Assembly (NCBI RefSeq): GCF_034314085.1
Contig: NZ_JAVIWI010000001.1
Coordinates: 1,984,001-2,048,000 of the forward strand
Reading direction: 5' to 3'
Source of the DNA: Undibacterium sp. 5I1
Lineage (GTDB): Bacteria > Pseudomonadota > Gammaproteobacteria > Burkholderiales > Burkholderiaceae_D
Length of the DNA: 64,000 nucleotides
The notes below the pieces were generated by a model that searched no databases, was not told where the DNA came from, and was given only the letters and a program-made list of their open reading frames with translations. Of this stretch, positions 28,041 to 35,974 are shown one piece after another (the first letter of the stretch is position 1; the number at the start of each line of letters is the position of its first letter). The position numbers and the translations under genes are program-made.

Positions 28041-30068
28041 ATGAACAATATTCCGACCGCAGATAACAGTTCTCGCGATAACGCATTTATATCCAATCTC
28101 AAAATTGGCTTGCGTGCAGTATTATTTTTGCGTTTTTCAAAGGAAGAACTCTATGTGAGCTGGTCGCAAGTCGTACTTTTGACAGCCATTCACTTAACAC
28201 TATTATTTTCCTTGGATTTTGTTCATATCGGTTTTACTGGCGAATTCAATTGGTTTGGCTTACCTGGAGCAATATTTACCTTACCAATGATGATCATTGT
28301 CGCTTGGGCAATGACCTTGTCTGCGAATCAATCTGACAAGACATTATCGCTTTTAGTCGTGTTTTGCTTACTCACAATTCCATACGAGATGAGTTTTCAA
28401 TTATTAAATTGGATACTTAGTCGGCAGTTTGTTAAAGGCCTGATTGGCCAATGGGCCAGTAGCGCTACAGATATGTGGTTCGCATTGGCATGCGGACTTG
28501 CCGCAATAAGATTGCTTGAAATTAAAGGAATACGAAGGATTATCTTATTGCTGCCGGTCTTACTTATATGTGGTACTTCTTCACAAGTCATGCAATACAA
28601 AACACTTTGGAGAAAACCGTATGACCCAGAAATATCGAGAAATTTTTACGAACAACGCCATATTTTAGAAAGTGAGAACGTATTTTATTTACAACCAAAT
28701 TTGCTTGAGCAGGAACTGGCAGCGGTTATGCCCAGTAACCAAAAGACTCCTGTGCTGTTTTTCGTGGGCGTGGCTGGGTATTCTGATCAAGACGTTTTCA
28801 TGAAAGAAGTCCATTACGTTGAAGAGCTATTTAAAAAACGCTTTGGTACATCTGGACACTCTATAACGTTGATCAATAATTCAAAGACAGCAACTACATC
28901 GCCAATTGCCAGCACAACTAGCTTATCGCGATCACTAAAAAAAATAAGTGAGTCGATGGATAAGAATAAAGACATTCTGTTTTTATATATGACATCGCAT
29001 GGATCAAAAGATCATAAATTCTCTCTAGATTTTGGGTCGATGCAGTTCAACGATCTGAATCCCGAGCGTTTGCGAGACATGCTAAATGAATCAGGTATCA
29101 AGCGAAGAGTAATCGTCATATCGGCGTGCTATTCAGGAGGATTTATTGACAAGCTAAAGGACTCTAATACTTTAATCATTACCTCGGCGGCGGCAGACAA
29201 GACCTCATTCGGCTGTAGTAACGAAGCAGATTTCACCTATTTTGGTCAGGCCTATTTTGATGAGGCGCTACAAAAAACTGATTCTTTTGTTGATGCATTT
29301 AACCTTGCAAAACCGCTCATAGCAGCACGAGAAAAGGAAGATGATTACACACCATCAGATCCAGGTATTTTTGTCGGAGAGAACATCAAAATAGCACTTG
29401 CAGAATTCAGCCATCAGTTGTCGACAAAGCGTGTCAATCAATCTGTGCTGTCTTATCAGCAAGCTAAAACCACAACTCTCAATAAAGAAATTAATCAAGA
29501 TAATCCAATCAAGATTCCATCTGCATTAATAAAATCGCCGACTGAAGAAAAGGAGAACACTCGCATTCGACAAGCAAATCAACTCATCGTTTTAATGAAA
29601 TATCGTAATTTAATTGAAGATAGTATCGTCCTATGTAAAGAGGGGGCAAAATCGCGTACTCCAAATAGTATTGTAAAAGAACAGCCGAATTATTTTAGGG
29701 GAATCACGCCCCAATCCAAGCTCTGGCCAGAGGTAGTAAGCGCATATGAGGATTATTTCAACGAATCCTGTGAATATACTAGCAACGATTATTTACTTAC
29801 TATGAACCGCGTGTATTCTTCAAGTTTAACGACAGCAGAACTATCGAATATCATTAAATTTTATTCATCACCTGTGGGCGAAAAGTTTGTCATTGCCAAT
29901 TTAACCGCCAGCACTGCGCTACAGAAAGAGTTATCCCGCCAAATGTCGGCAAAAAGTGAAGCTGCTGATACCAAGTTTAAACAAAAGATTGCTGTTCTCG
30001 GGGAAACTGAAGCTCGTCCAAAAACAAAAGATCAGATGAGACCGAAATCCTGGTGGAAATTTTGGTGA
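28041..30068 (+). CDS. Membrane-anchored legumain-like C13 peptidase with C-terminal DUF2059-like domain
   Basis: 675 residues. Four or five membrane segments occupy residues 25-180. The peptidase C13 domain follows (235-450) with the catalytic pair His320 in MTSHGS and Cys363 in SACYSGG, matching the caspase/legumain fold. Residues 600-650 (AELSNIIKFYSSPVGEKF) resemble a DUF2059 domain. C13 domains are known in vacuolar legumain and GPI transamidase; bacterial membrane-bound members occur but their role is unclear. The region 28-31.5 kb is more AT-rich than its neighbours by eye. No obvious partner or inhibitor gene. Confidence 0.82.
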   Translation: MNNIPTADNSSRDNAFISNLKIGLRAVLFLRFSKEELYVSWSQVVLLTAIHLTLLFSLDFVHIGFTGEFNWFGLPGAIFTLPMMIIVAWAMTLSANQSDKTLSLLVVFCLLTIPYEMSFQLLNWILSRQFVKGLIGQWASSATDMWFALACGLAAIRLLEIKGIRRIILLLPVLLICGTSSQVMQYKTLWRKPYDPEISRNFYEQRHILESENVFYLQPNLLEQELAAVMPSNQKTPVLFFVGVAGYSDQDVFMKEVHYVEELFKKRFGTSGHSITLINNSKTATTSPIASTTSLSRSLKKISESMDKNKDILFLYMTSHGSKDHKFSLDFGSMQFNDLNPERLRDMLNESGIKRRVIVISACYSGGFIDKLKDSNTLIITSAAADKTSFGCSNEADFTYFGQAYFDEALQKTDSFVDAFNLAKPLIAAREKEDDYTPSDPGIFVGENIKIALAEFSHQLSTKRVNQSVLSYQQAKTTTLNKEINQDNPIKIPSALIKSPTEEKENTRIRQANQLIVLMKYRNLIEDSIVLCKEGAKSRTPNSIVKEQPNYFRGITPQSKLWPEVVSAYEDYFNESCEYTSNDYLLTMNRVYSSSLTTAELSNIIKFYSSPVGEKFVIANLTASTALQKELSRQMSAKSEAADTKFKQKIAVLGETEARPKTKDQMRPKSWWKFW

Positions 30069-30171
30069 GTATATGAATTAAACTCAACATAGCTCGCTTT
30101 TAAGGATAAAAATTAGCCCCCTATAGCCGCCTAAAATACTGGCGCTTAACTTCGATAACAATATTCTCTAC

Positions 30172-30825
30172 ATGACCAATATCGCGACGACTCCATCAGA
30201 GGGCGAATTATTTAAAAAAATATTAGGTGCAGAATGGTTAGAACTTCATCCAGATATTCAGGCCCGTTTTGCAAAAAATCCAACGCCAAATCAGCCATTA
30301 CACTATGTCGGTCATCTAAGCGAACTGAAATGCTCTAAGTTCGGAAAATTACTGGGTTTTCTGACCATGCCAATGATTAAAGGCGCGCTCATTCCATACA
30401 ATGATGCAAATTTTCCAGTAGATATTCAAGTCTATTCAAAACCAGATTGCCCCTCCATTTTCAAGCAGCGGATTTATCGGCTACACGGACGCAAACCCAT
30501 ACAATTTACGTCGTATATGAAAGAAAGCGAAAAAGGCGAAGTCTTAGAATATGTCGGTATGGGGCTGGGTATGAAATTACTGCTACGCGTGCAAGAGGGT
30601 GATTTACATTTCACTAGCGATGGCTATTTTTGGGAAGTCTTTGGCTACCGCATTTCTATACCCAGCATACTAACGCCGGGAAAGACCTACCTTTGCCACC
30701 GAAATGACAATCCAAATCAGTTTAATATACGGATAGAAATTAAACACGATTTGTTTGGAACTAGCTTTACTCAAGTCGGCGTATTCCATGATCTCAATAC
30801 TGATCATGGAATACCTAAATTTTAA
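30172..30825 (+). CDS. DUF4166 protein
   Basis: 217 residues with the DUF4166 pattern: LGAEWLELHPDIQARF near the start, the aliphatic-Gly core and KTYLCHRNDNPNQFNIRIEIKHDLFGTSFTQVGVFHD at the end (cut here into recognisable blocks KTYLCHRN and HDLFGTSFTQ). Function unknown. A 13-pair perfect hairpin overlaps its last codons. Confidence 0.8.
   Translation: MTNIATTPSEGELFKKILGAEWLELHPDIQARFAKNPTPNQPLHYVGHLSELKCSKFGKLLGFLTMPMIKGALIPYNDANFPVDIQVYSKPDCPSIFKQRIYRLHGRKPIQFTSYMKESEKGEVLEYVGMGLGMKLLLRVQEGDLHFTSDGYFWEVFGYRISIPSILTPGKTYLCHRNDNPNQFNIRIEIKHDLFGTSFTQVGVFHDLNTDHGIPKF
30781..30814. terminator. Perfect 13-bp hairpin in the last codons of the DUF4166 gene
   Basis: GTATTCCATGATC and GATCATGGAATAC around an eight-base loop, followed by CTAAATTTTAA. 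It lies between converging genes and probably stops transcription of both. Its left arm and right arm encode FHDL and DHGI, so structure and coding overlap. Confidence 0.6.
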
Positions 30826-30864
30826 CGACTTGATTAAGTCCTGACATGTAGCCTTTTCTGGTTT

Positions 30865-31455
30865 TTATAAAGTACCAGTCGAACGGGATGCAGTGCTATC
30901 GGCTTGAGCTATGGCTGACTCGTCTGGCGCTGTTTTGCTATCTTGAGAAATTATCGATAAGGTTTGATGCGCAGATGTAGAGTTTGCTTGCTTGTACAAC
31001 TGAGTAAAAGTGTTTCTGACCCGATCTGATTTCAGGAAATACATACTCCATAACAAACCAGCAATCGTGTCCTTTGCTAAGGCCATCCAATCTTTGCTCA
31101 TCGTTACCGCGGCCGCTTGATGTATTTTTGCTGATAACAGCATGTCAAGCAGCCGGATAATAATCATTGATAGCGAGAACGCAATGAAGACTGCAGGCGC
31201 ACTCCGACGTTGCTTAAAGAACAGCACAACCAGCAAGGTTGAAAAAGTAAATCCACCGATATTAACGATCAGTTCAAATAGTAGTAACGGAATGCGGTAA
31301 GGATGGTAAAGGGTATTGCCAACGGTTGAAAAAGAGATCCATTGATCCATTCCATAGATATTCAGAGACTGCACTAAATCCGATAGCATTGAAAATGGTG
31401 CGATAACAATCGAAATCGCGGGGATAATTAACCAACCGCCAAACCCCTTCAACAA
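30865..31455 (-). CDS. DUF2569 membrane protein
   Basis: 196 residues with four membrane helices in the first 150. The start LKGFGGWLIIPAISIVIAP is the DUF2569 signature. The only start in frame before that motif is TTG at 31455 (or the next TTG); an in-frame stop lies just upstream, and no strong ribosome site is visible. C-terminal 45 residues are polar and Ser/Ala-rich. Function unknown; converges with the DUF4166 gene. Confidence 0.72.
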   Translation of the reverse strand: MLKGFGGWLIIPAISIVIAPFSMLSDLVQSLNIYGMDQWISFSTVGNTLYHPYRIPLLLFELIVNIGGFTFSTLLVVLFFKQRRSAPAVFIAFSLSMIIIRLLDMLLSAKIHQAAAVTMSKDWMALAKDTIAGLLWSMYFLKSDRVRNTFTQLYKQANSTSAHQTLSIISQDSKTAPDESAIAQADSTASRSTGTL

Positions 31456-31603
31456 GCCACCGTCTTGAAATTAAGTCACTACCCAAGTAGTAGTTTAGGA
31501 AAAAAATTGTGGCGAAATAGATAATTAGGACAGTGCTACAGTATCAATATCTGACACATCCACCTCCAACTAACATCAACAAATCATCTGTGTCTATGAC
31601 ATA

Positions 31604-32632
31604 TCACGGCGTCCCAATGACGCAGACTGGCTCACTAGAGACTTGATTGGACGCATGCTTGGCATACTCAACCTGCACTTCTACCGGCAAATGAATATTG
31701 TTCTTCACCGCGGTCATTTCAGCCAAAATGGAGATCGCAATTTCTGCCGGAGTTTTGCTGCCGATGTATAGACCAATCGGGCCATGCAGTTTTGCGAGTT
31801 GCGCATCGCTGACGTCGAATTCTTTGAGTCTTTCTCGCCGCTTGCTGTTGTTGGCGCGGGAGCCGATGGCACCGACATAGAAAGCATCGGATTTTAAAGC
31901 TTCCATCAGCGCTAAATCGTCCAGCTTGGGATCATGAGTTAAGGCGACCACTGCGCTGCGGCTGTCTAATTGCATCTCCTGCACCAGATCATCTGGCATG
32001 GCGTGCACGACTTGTACGCCTTCTACTTGCCATCCTGCTCGGTATTCTTCTCTGGGGTCGCAAACGGTGACATGGTAATCCATGCCGACCGCAATGCTGG
32101 CGAGGAAGCGGGACAGTTGCCCGGCACCGATAATCAGCAAACGCCAGCGTGGGCCATGTATCGTCGTAAGTGCTGTTTCTGAAATCTGTAAGCTCATCGC
32201 CGACTTCGCAAGATCGAGTCTGACCTCACCAGTATGCAAATCTAATCTGCGCGCCACCAACTCATGTTGCGCTAATCTTTGTAGTAATTCTGTAATCCGG
32301 CTGTGCGCGGATAAAGGTTCTAATGCTAGTTGTATCGTGCCGCCACAAGGCAAGCCGAAGCGATGCGCTTCATCGGCGGTGATGCCGTAAGTGACTATCT
32401 CTGGCAAGGTTCGTTGTATGCCTTCTTGCCGGACACGCTCAATCAAATCGTCTTCGATACAACCGCCAGAAACGGAGCCGACTACTTGTCCGTCATCACA
32501 AATCGCCAACATGGCACCTTCTGGTCTGGGACTAGAACCCCAGGTTTTGATGACGGTAACCAACTCGCATTTGCGTCCGGCCTGTAGCCATAAGGCGCAG
32601 GCTTTTAGCACTTCCAGATCAATACTGTCCAT
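31604..32632 (-). CDS. XdhC/CoxI family molybdenum-cofactor maturation protein
   Basis: 342 residues from ATG 32632; a longer frame to 32698 runs through a hairpin and lacks family support. The N-terminal XdhC domain shows VTVIKTWGSSPRPEGAML and GSVSGGCIEDDL; the C-terminal Rossmann domain shows LLIIGAGQLSRFLA and AVVALTHDPKLDDLAL, VGAIGSRANNSKRRERL and KTPAEIAISILAEMTAV. XdhC proteins bind molybdenum cofactor, promote its sulfuration and insert it into hydroxylases. It lies downstream of iorB on the same strand and most likely serves that enzyme. Confidence 0.88.
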   Translation of the reverse strand: MDSIDLEVLKACALWLQAGRKCELVTVIKTWGSSPRPEGAMLAICDDGQVVGSVSGGCIEDDLIERVRQEGIQRTLPEIVTYGITADEAHRFGLPCGGTIQLALEPLSAHSRITELLQRLAQHELVARRLDLHTGEVRLDLAKSAMSLQISETALTTIHGPRWRLLIIGAGQLSRFLASIAVGMDYHVTVCDPREEYRAGWQVEGVQVVHAMPDDLVQEMQLDSRSAVVALTHDPKLDDLALMEALKSDAFYVGAIGSRANNSKRRERLKEFDVSDAQLAKLHGPIGLYIGSKTPAEIAISILAEMTAVKNNIHLPVEVQVEYAKHASNQVSSEPVCVIGTP

Positions 32633-32657
32633 GACAATCCAAAATGAGGGTGCAGTG

Positions 32658-32701
32658 CTTATGCGGCTTACAGGCCATTTTTGCCTTGGAAACCGCATAA
32701 G
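32658..32701. repeat. Hairpin with conserved core, family 3 copy 1
   Basis: CTTATGCGG / CCGCATAAG, nine perfect pairs around a 26-base loop that carries GCCATTTTTGCC and CTTGGAA. The same core in a different stem recurs at 49713-49759. Between iorB and xdhC. Confidence 0.5.
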
Positions 32702-32807
32702 GTATGCAGGATGAAATCGCTAAATAGTGGATGAGATAGTGGATGAAATACGACTAAGTGAATTATTCTACGCTGAATCCACTTAGTCGCTCTTCATTGC
32801 GCAATTG

Positions 32808-34946
32808 CTATGCGGCAGCGATTTTCTCTGGTGTCAAAGGCAAGCTACGCAAGCGTTTGCCAGTAGCAGCGAATAAGGCATTCGCTACGGCCGGCCCGAT
32901 CAATGCAGTTGCCGGTTCACCTATACCGCCTGGTTTTTCGGTGCTTTGTACTAAGGTCACATTGATCTTAGGCATTTCAACCATGCGTAAGACGGGATAG
33001 TTATGGAAGTTGGTTTGCTGCACGCGTCCATTTTCCAAGGTAATGTCACCATACAAGGCGGCAGTCAGTCCGAAGGCAATGCTGGACTGGATTTGTGCCT
33101 CGACCGTATCGGGATTGACCATGTGCCCGAGATCAGCCACTACCGTAACTTTATGCACTTTGATTTCATGCGCTTTATTGACGGATATCTCGGCAATTTG
33201 CGCCATATAAGTATCGTAGCCCTCCATCAACGCAATACCCAGCTTATGGCCGGCTGGCAAGGGCTTGCCCCAGCCTGCTTTAGTTGCTGCCTGTTTTAAG
33301 ATGTTGGCGAAACGCGGTTGCTTGTCCAGCAGCGACATACGGAAAGCATAAGGGTCTTTACCTGCAGCTTTCGCCATTTCATCGACAAAACTCTCATTCG
33401 GAAATGCATTCAGTGCATGGCTGACTGAGCGCCAGTAACCGACACGCAAACCCGCATCATGGATGTACAAGTCTTGCGTCATGTTTGGAATGTCATACGG
33501 CACGACTGAGGCTTCTGCCATAAACGGATCGAGCGTATCTTTTGGCAAGCCAAATGCACGCTGGGTCACGGACTGTGAGGTCAATTCAAACGTCAGTGCA
33601 ACCGGTTTACCTTTCGCATCCAGCCCTGCTGCCATCCGGTTGAGCGCCATAGGACGATAGAAATCATGCGTCGTATCATCCTCACGCGTCCATAACAGTT
33701 TGACAGGCTTGCCAACCGCTTTAGAAATCTGCGCCGCCTGCACGATGAAGTCTAATTCCAGGCGACGACCAAAACCACCGCCAAGGAAGGTCGTTTTAAG
33801 CGTGATGTCTTCTGGCTTGATCGCCAATGCGGCAGCGACGGCACCTTGCGCGCCTTGCTGGAACTGAGTAGGTCCGATCAACAAACATTTACCGTCTTTG
33901 AAGTCGGCCGTAAAGTTCATCGGCTCCAAGGTTGCATGCGCTAACAAAGGCGAGCTGTATTCTGCCTTCAGTGTTTTGGCTGCGCCCTTCATGGCGACAT
34001 CAACATCACCACCGGTTTTTTTAATGCTAATTTTTTTACCGGTCGCGGCAGCGGCGCGGATACCCGCCATCATGTTGGCATTGTTCAATTTTGCAACACT
34101 ACCTTCATCCCACTGAACAACTAAAGTCTCACGTGCTTTTTTCGCACGCCAGTAGCTGTTCGCTACCACGGCGACGCCATCGGGTATCTGCACCACATCA
34201 ATCACGCCGGGCATGCTACGCGCTTTGGTCGCGTCATAGCTCTTGACCGTGCCACCAATCACCGGGCACTGCTCTAAGGATGCGTACACCATATCAGGCA
34301 AGACAACATCAATCCCATATTGGATTTTGCCGTTCACTTTATTCGGTGTATCTAAGCGTTTAGTCGCTTTGCCGATGATCTTAAAATCTTTAGGATCACG
34401 CAACACGACATCTTTAGGAACCGGTAATTTGGATGCCGCTTCAGCCAGTTCGCCATAGCTGGCTTGCTTACCGTCAGGACCTTTGACCATACCATTGCTG
34501 GTGCTTAACTTGGCGGCATCAACGCCCCATTTATTCGCTGCGGCAGATACCAGCATCATACGGACCTGGGCACCGCCTATGCGCAATTTTTCCCATGCGT
34601 CACGTACTGAGGTAGAGCCGCCGGTGATTTGTGCACCGAGCAAACTATTGGTGTAAGCAGCGTTGGGAGGAGCAATTTCTACCTTGATATTTTTCAGCTC
34701 AACATCCAGCTCTTCTGCAATCAACATCGGCATCGAGGTGTACACGCCCTGCCCCATTTCAGAACGGGCGGAGATCAAGGTAATCGTATTGTCGTCAGCG
34801 ATGTGTACCCATGCATTCGGGGTATATAAAGTACCCGCTGCCTGAGCGTCACTTACACCGACGATACTTGGTAAGCTGATGCCAAGCATCAAGCCACCAC
34901 CAGCTAAAGCGGAAGTTTTAAGGAAACTGCGTCTAGTAGTTGTCAT
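32808..34946 (-). CDS. iorB: Molybdopterin-binding subunit of an isoquinoline 1-oxidoreductase-type hydroxylase
   Basis: 712 residues from ATG 34946, the start of a twin-arginine signal (TTTRRSFLKTSALAGGG). A longer frame to 35024 overlaps iorA and is rejected. The enzyme belongs to the xanthine oxidase family in the IorB branch, where the large subunit is exported: ARSEMGQGVYTSMPMLIAEE, GGGFGRRLELDF, GYWRSVSHALNAFPNESF and EKPGGIGEPATALIGPAVAN are cofactor-binding segments. It works with the Fe-S subunit IorA encoded 11 bases upstream. Substrate could be an N-heterocycle or an aldehyde; the name gives the family only. Confidence 0.85.
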   Translation of the reverse strand: MTTTRRSFLKTSALAGGGLMLGISLPSIVGVSDAQAAGTLYTPNAWVHIADDNTITLISARSEMGQGVYTSMPMLIAEELDVELKNIKVEIAPPNAAYTNSLLGAQITGGSTSVRDAWEKLRIGGAQVRMMLVSAAANKWGVDAAKLSTSNGMVKGPDGKQASYGELAEAASKLPVPKDVVLRDPKDFKIIGKATKRLDTPNKVNGKIQYGIDVVLPDMVYASLEQCPVIGGTVKSYDATKARSMPGVIDVVQIPDGVAVVANSYWRAKKARETLVVQWDEGSVAKLNNANMMAGIRAAAATGKKISIKKTGGDVDVAMKGAAKTLKAEYSSPLLAHATLEPMNFTADFKDGKCLLIGPTQFQQGAQGAVAAALAIKPEDITLKTTFLGGGFGRRLELDFIVQAAQISKAVGKPVKLLWTREDDTTHDFYRPMALNRMAAGLDAKGKPVALTFELTSQSVTQRAFGLPKDTLDPFMAEASVVPYDIPNMTQDLYIHDAGLRVGYWRSVSHALNAFPNESFVDEMAKAAGKDPYAFRMSLLDKQPRFANILKQAATKAGWGKPLPAGHKLGIALMEGYDTYMAQIAEISVNKAHEIKVHKVTVVADLGHMVNPDTVEAQIQSSIAFGLTAALYGDITLENGRVQQTNFHNYPVLRMVEMPKINVTLVQSTEKPGGIGEPATALIGPAVANALFAATGKRLRSLPLTPEKIAAA

Positions 34947-34956
34947 GGCGCGCCCC

Positions 34957-35424
34957 TTAAGCTGTTTTACGCATTTCGGCAGCGGCAGACTTAATCGCAG
35001 CACGAATACGGTTATAGGTTCCACAGCGGCAGATGTTACCGCTCATGGCGTTGTCGATATCGGTATCGCTGGGGTTTTTATTCGAGGCCAGCAAAGCAGC
35101 GGCGCTCATCAGTTGGCCCGATTGGCAGTAGCCACATTGCGGCACGTCGTGCGCGATCCAGGCTTTTTGTAATACGTGGGAATTGTCCGCAGAGAGTGAT
35201 TCGATGGTAGCAATTTTTTTACCTTTGACCGACGATACCGGCGTCTGGCAAGAGCGGACGGGCACGCCATCCAGATGCACAGTGCAAGCGCCGCAAAGCG
35301 CCATGCCACAGCCAAATTTCGTCCCGGTCAAACCAAGTTCATCACGGATTACCCACAACAACGGGGTATCCACTTCCGAACTGGACGATACTGCTTTGCC
35401 ATTTATATTGAAACCGATAGCCAT
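34957..35424 (-). CDS. iorA: [2Fe-2S] subunit of the molybdenum hydroxylase
   Basis: 155 residues, the size of IorA-type small subunits. The plant-ferredoxin cluster motif [20 protein letters not shown] and the second cluster motif [10 protein letters not shown] with [10 protein letters not shown] are both intact. It passes electrons from the molybdenum centre. First gene of a minus-strand operon iorA-iorB-xdhC under a sigma-54 promoter at 35497-35511. AGGAG lies six to ten bases before the start. Confidence 0.9.
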   Translation of the reverse strand: MAIGFNINGKAVSSSSEVDTPLLWVIRDELGLTGTKFGCGMALCGACTVHLDGVPVRSCQTPVSSVKGKKIATIESLSADNSHVLQKAWIAHDVPQCGYCQSGQLMSAAALLASNKNPSDTDIDNAMSGNICRCGTYNRIRAAIKSAAAEMRKTA

Positions 35425-35496
35425 CTTTATCTCCTGATTTTATTGTGACAATTTGGAACACCGAGGTACACACTACGTGCTGCTGGGGCATGTTAC

Positions 35497-35511
35497 GCAA
35501 AAGTTATGCCA
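35497..35511 (-). promoter_or_regulatory. Sigma-54 promoter of iorA-iorB-xdhC
   Basis: On the minus strand TGGCATAACTTTTGC matches the -24/-12 consensus TGGCACGNNNNTTGC with exact spacing (GG and GC ten bases apart). Transcription would start near 35485, about 60 bases before iorA. The divergent gene encodes a sigma-54 activator. Confidence 0.75.
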
Positions 35512-35618
35512 TTCCAGTAATGTTTTGGTGGTGCTCTAAAAATACGGGCGACTCTGCACCAGTGAATGACAGCACCATTTTGCTAGTAAATCACTCAGTA
35601 ATTACGCGTAAAAATGAA

Positions 35619-35699
35619 GATACTCCCCCTATTTTTTATAAAAAACGGCCTATAGACCATATAATACTTGGACAATTAAATATACTTACCCTCAGTATA
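35619..35699 (-). repeat. 85-bp dispersed element, copy 5 (inverted)
   Basis: On the minus strand: left end TATACTGAGGG, GTATATTTAATTGTCC, then ATAGGGGGAGTATC at the right end. It lies between the sigma-54 promoter and the activator gene. Confidence 0.65.
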
Positions 35700-35800
35700 A
35701 ATAAATATTAAATATTTTAAAAGTTTGCCAAAGTGTACTGATGTAGGGACCAGCAAGCGGATGCGAAAATAAATCAGTAGTGTTACATTAGGAATCTTGT

Positions 35801-35911
35801 AAAAACCCTTAATCGAGATGCAGCGCTAGGCAGAGTTGCCACCTCGACGTAGCAATACGTCGGTATTGCGAGGCTTTACAACAACGCGATGCGCTCGATT
35901 AAGGGGTTTTT
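35801..35911. repeat. Large hairpin element of 111 bp before the activator gene
   Basis: Outer arms AAAAACCCTTAATCGAG and CTCGATTAAGGGGTTTTT pair over 17 positions with one bulge. Inside, GCAATAC-GTCG-GTATTGC forms a second hairpin. The outer arm with its flank (GGAAACTTCTAAAAACC on the minus strand) recurs in part at 40613 and 49676. Confidence 0.6.
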
Positions 35912-35974
35912 AGAAGTTTCCATTACAACGATTAAAAAAAGCATACAGACCCATCCTCTATACGGAGTCCAGAA

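Larger units (their letters stand above)
35425..35974. other. Divergent regulatory region iorA / sigma-54 activator
   Basis: It holds the sigma-54 promoter of iorA (35497-35511), an inverted copy of the dispersed element (35619-35699) and a large hairpin element (35801-35911). CGGAG before 35975 is the ribosome site of the activator gene. No protein gene is supported here. Confidence 0.65.

Noticed and set aside
31274..31486. Frameshift in the DUF2569 gene, with an ATG at 31486 in another frame
   Set aside because: The other frame does not continue the family sequence, and the TTG at 31455 gives the full motif; a sequencing error cannot be excluded.
32658..32701. Molybdenum cofactor riboswitch before xdhC
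   Set aside because: The hairpin has none of the Moco motif's multi-helix plan, and an equal core occurs at 49713, away from any Mo gene.
32808..35024. Longer start for iorB at 35024
   Set aside because: It would overlap iorA and place 26 residues before the twin-arginine signal.
35445..35711. 88-codon open frame in the iorA/activator gap
   Set aside because: It covers the sigma-54 promoter and a copy of the dispersed element, has no family resemblance and no ribosome site.
35801..35911. Integron attC site
   Set aside because: It lacks the RYYYAAC/GTTRRRY ends, and no integrase or cassette array is near.
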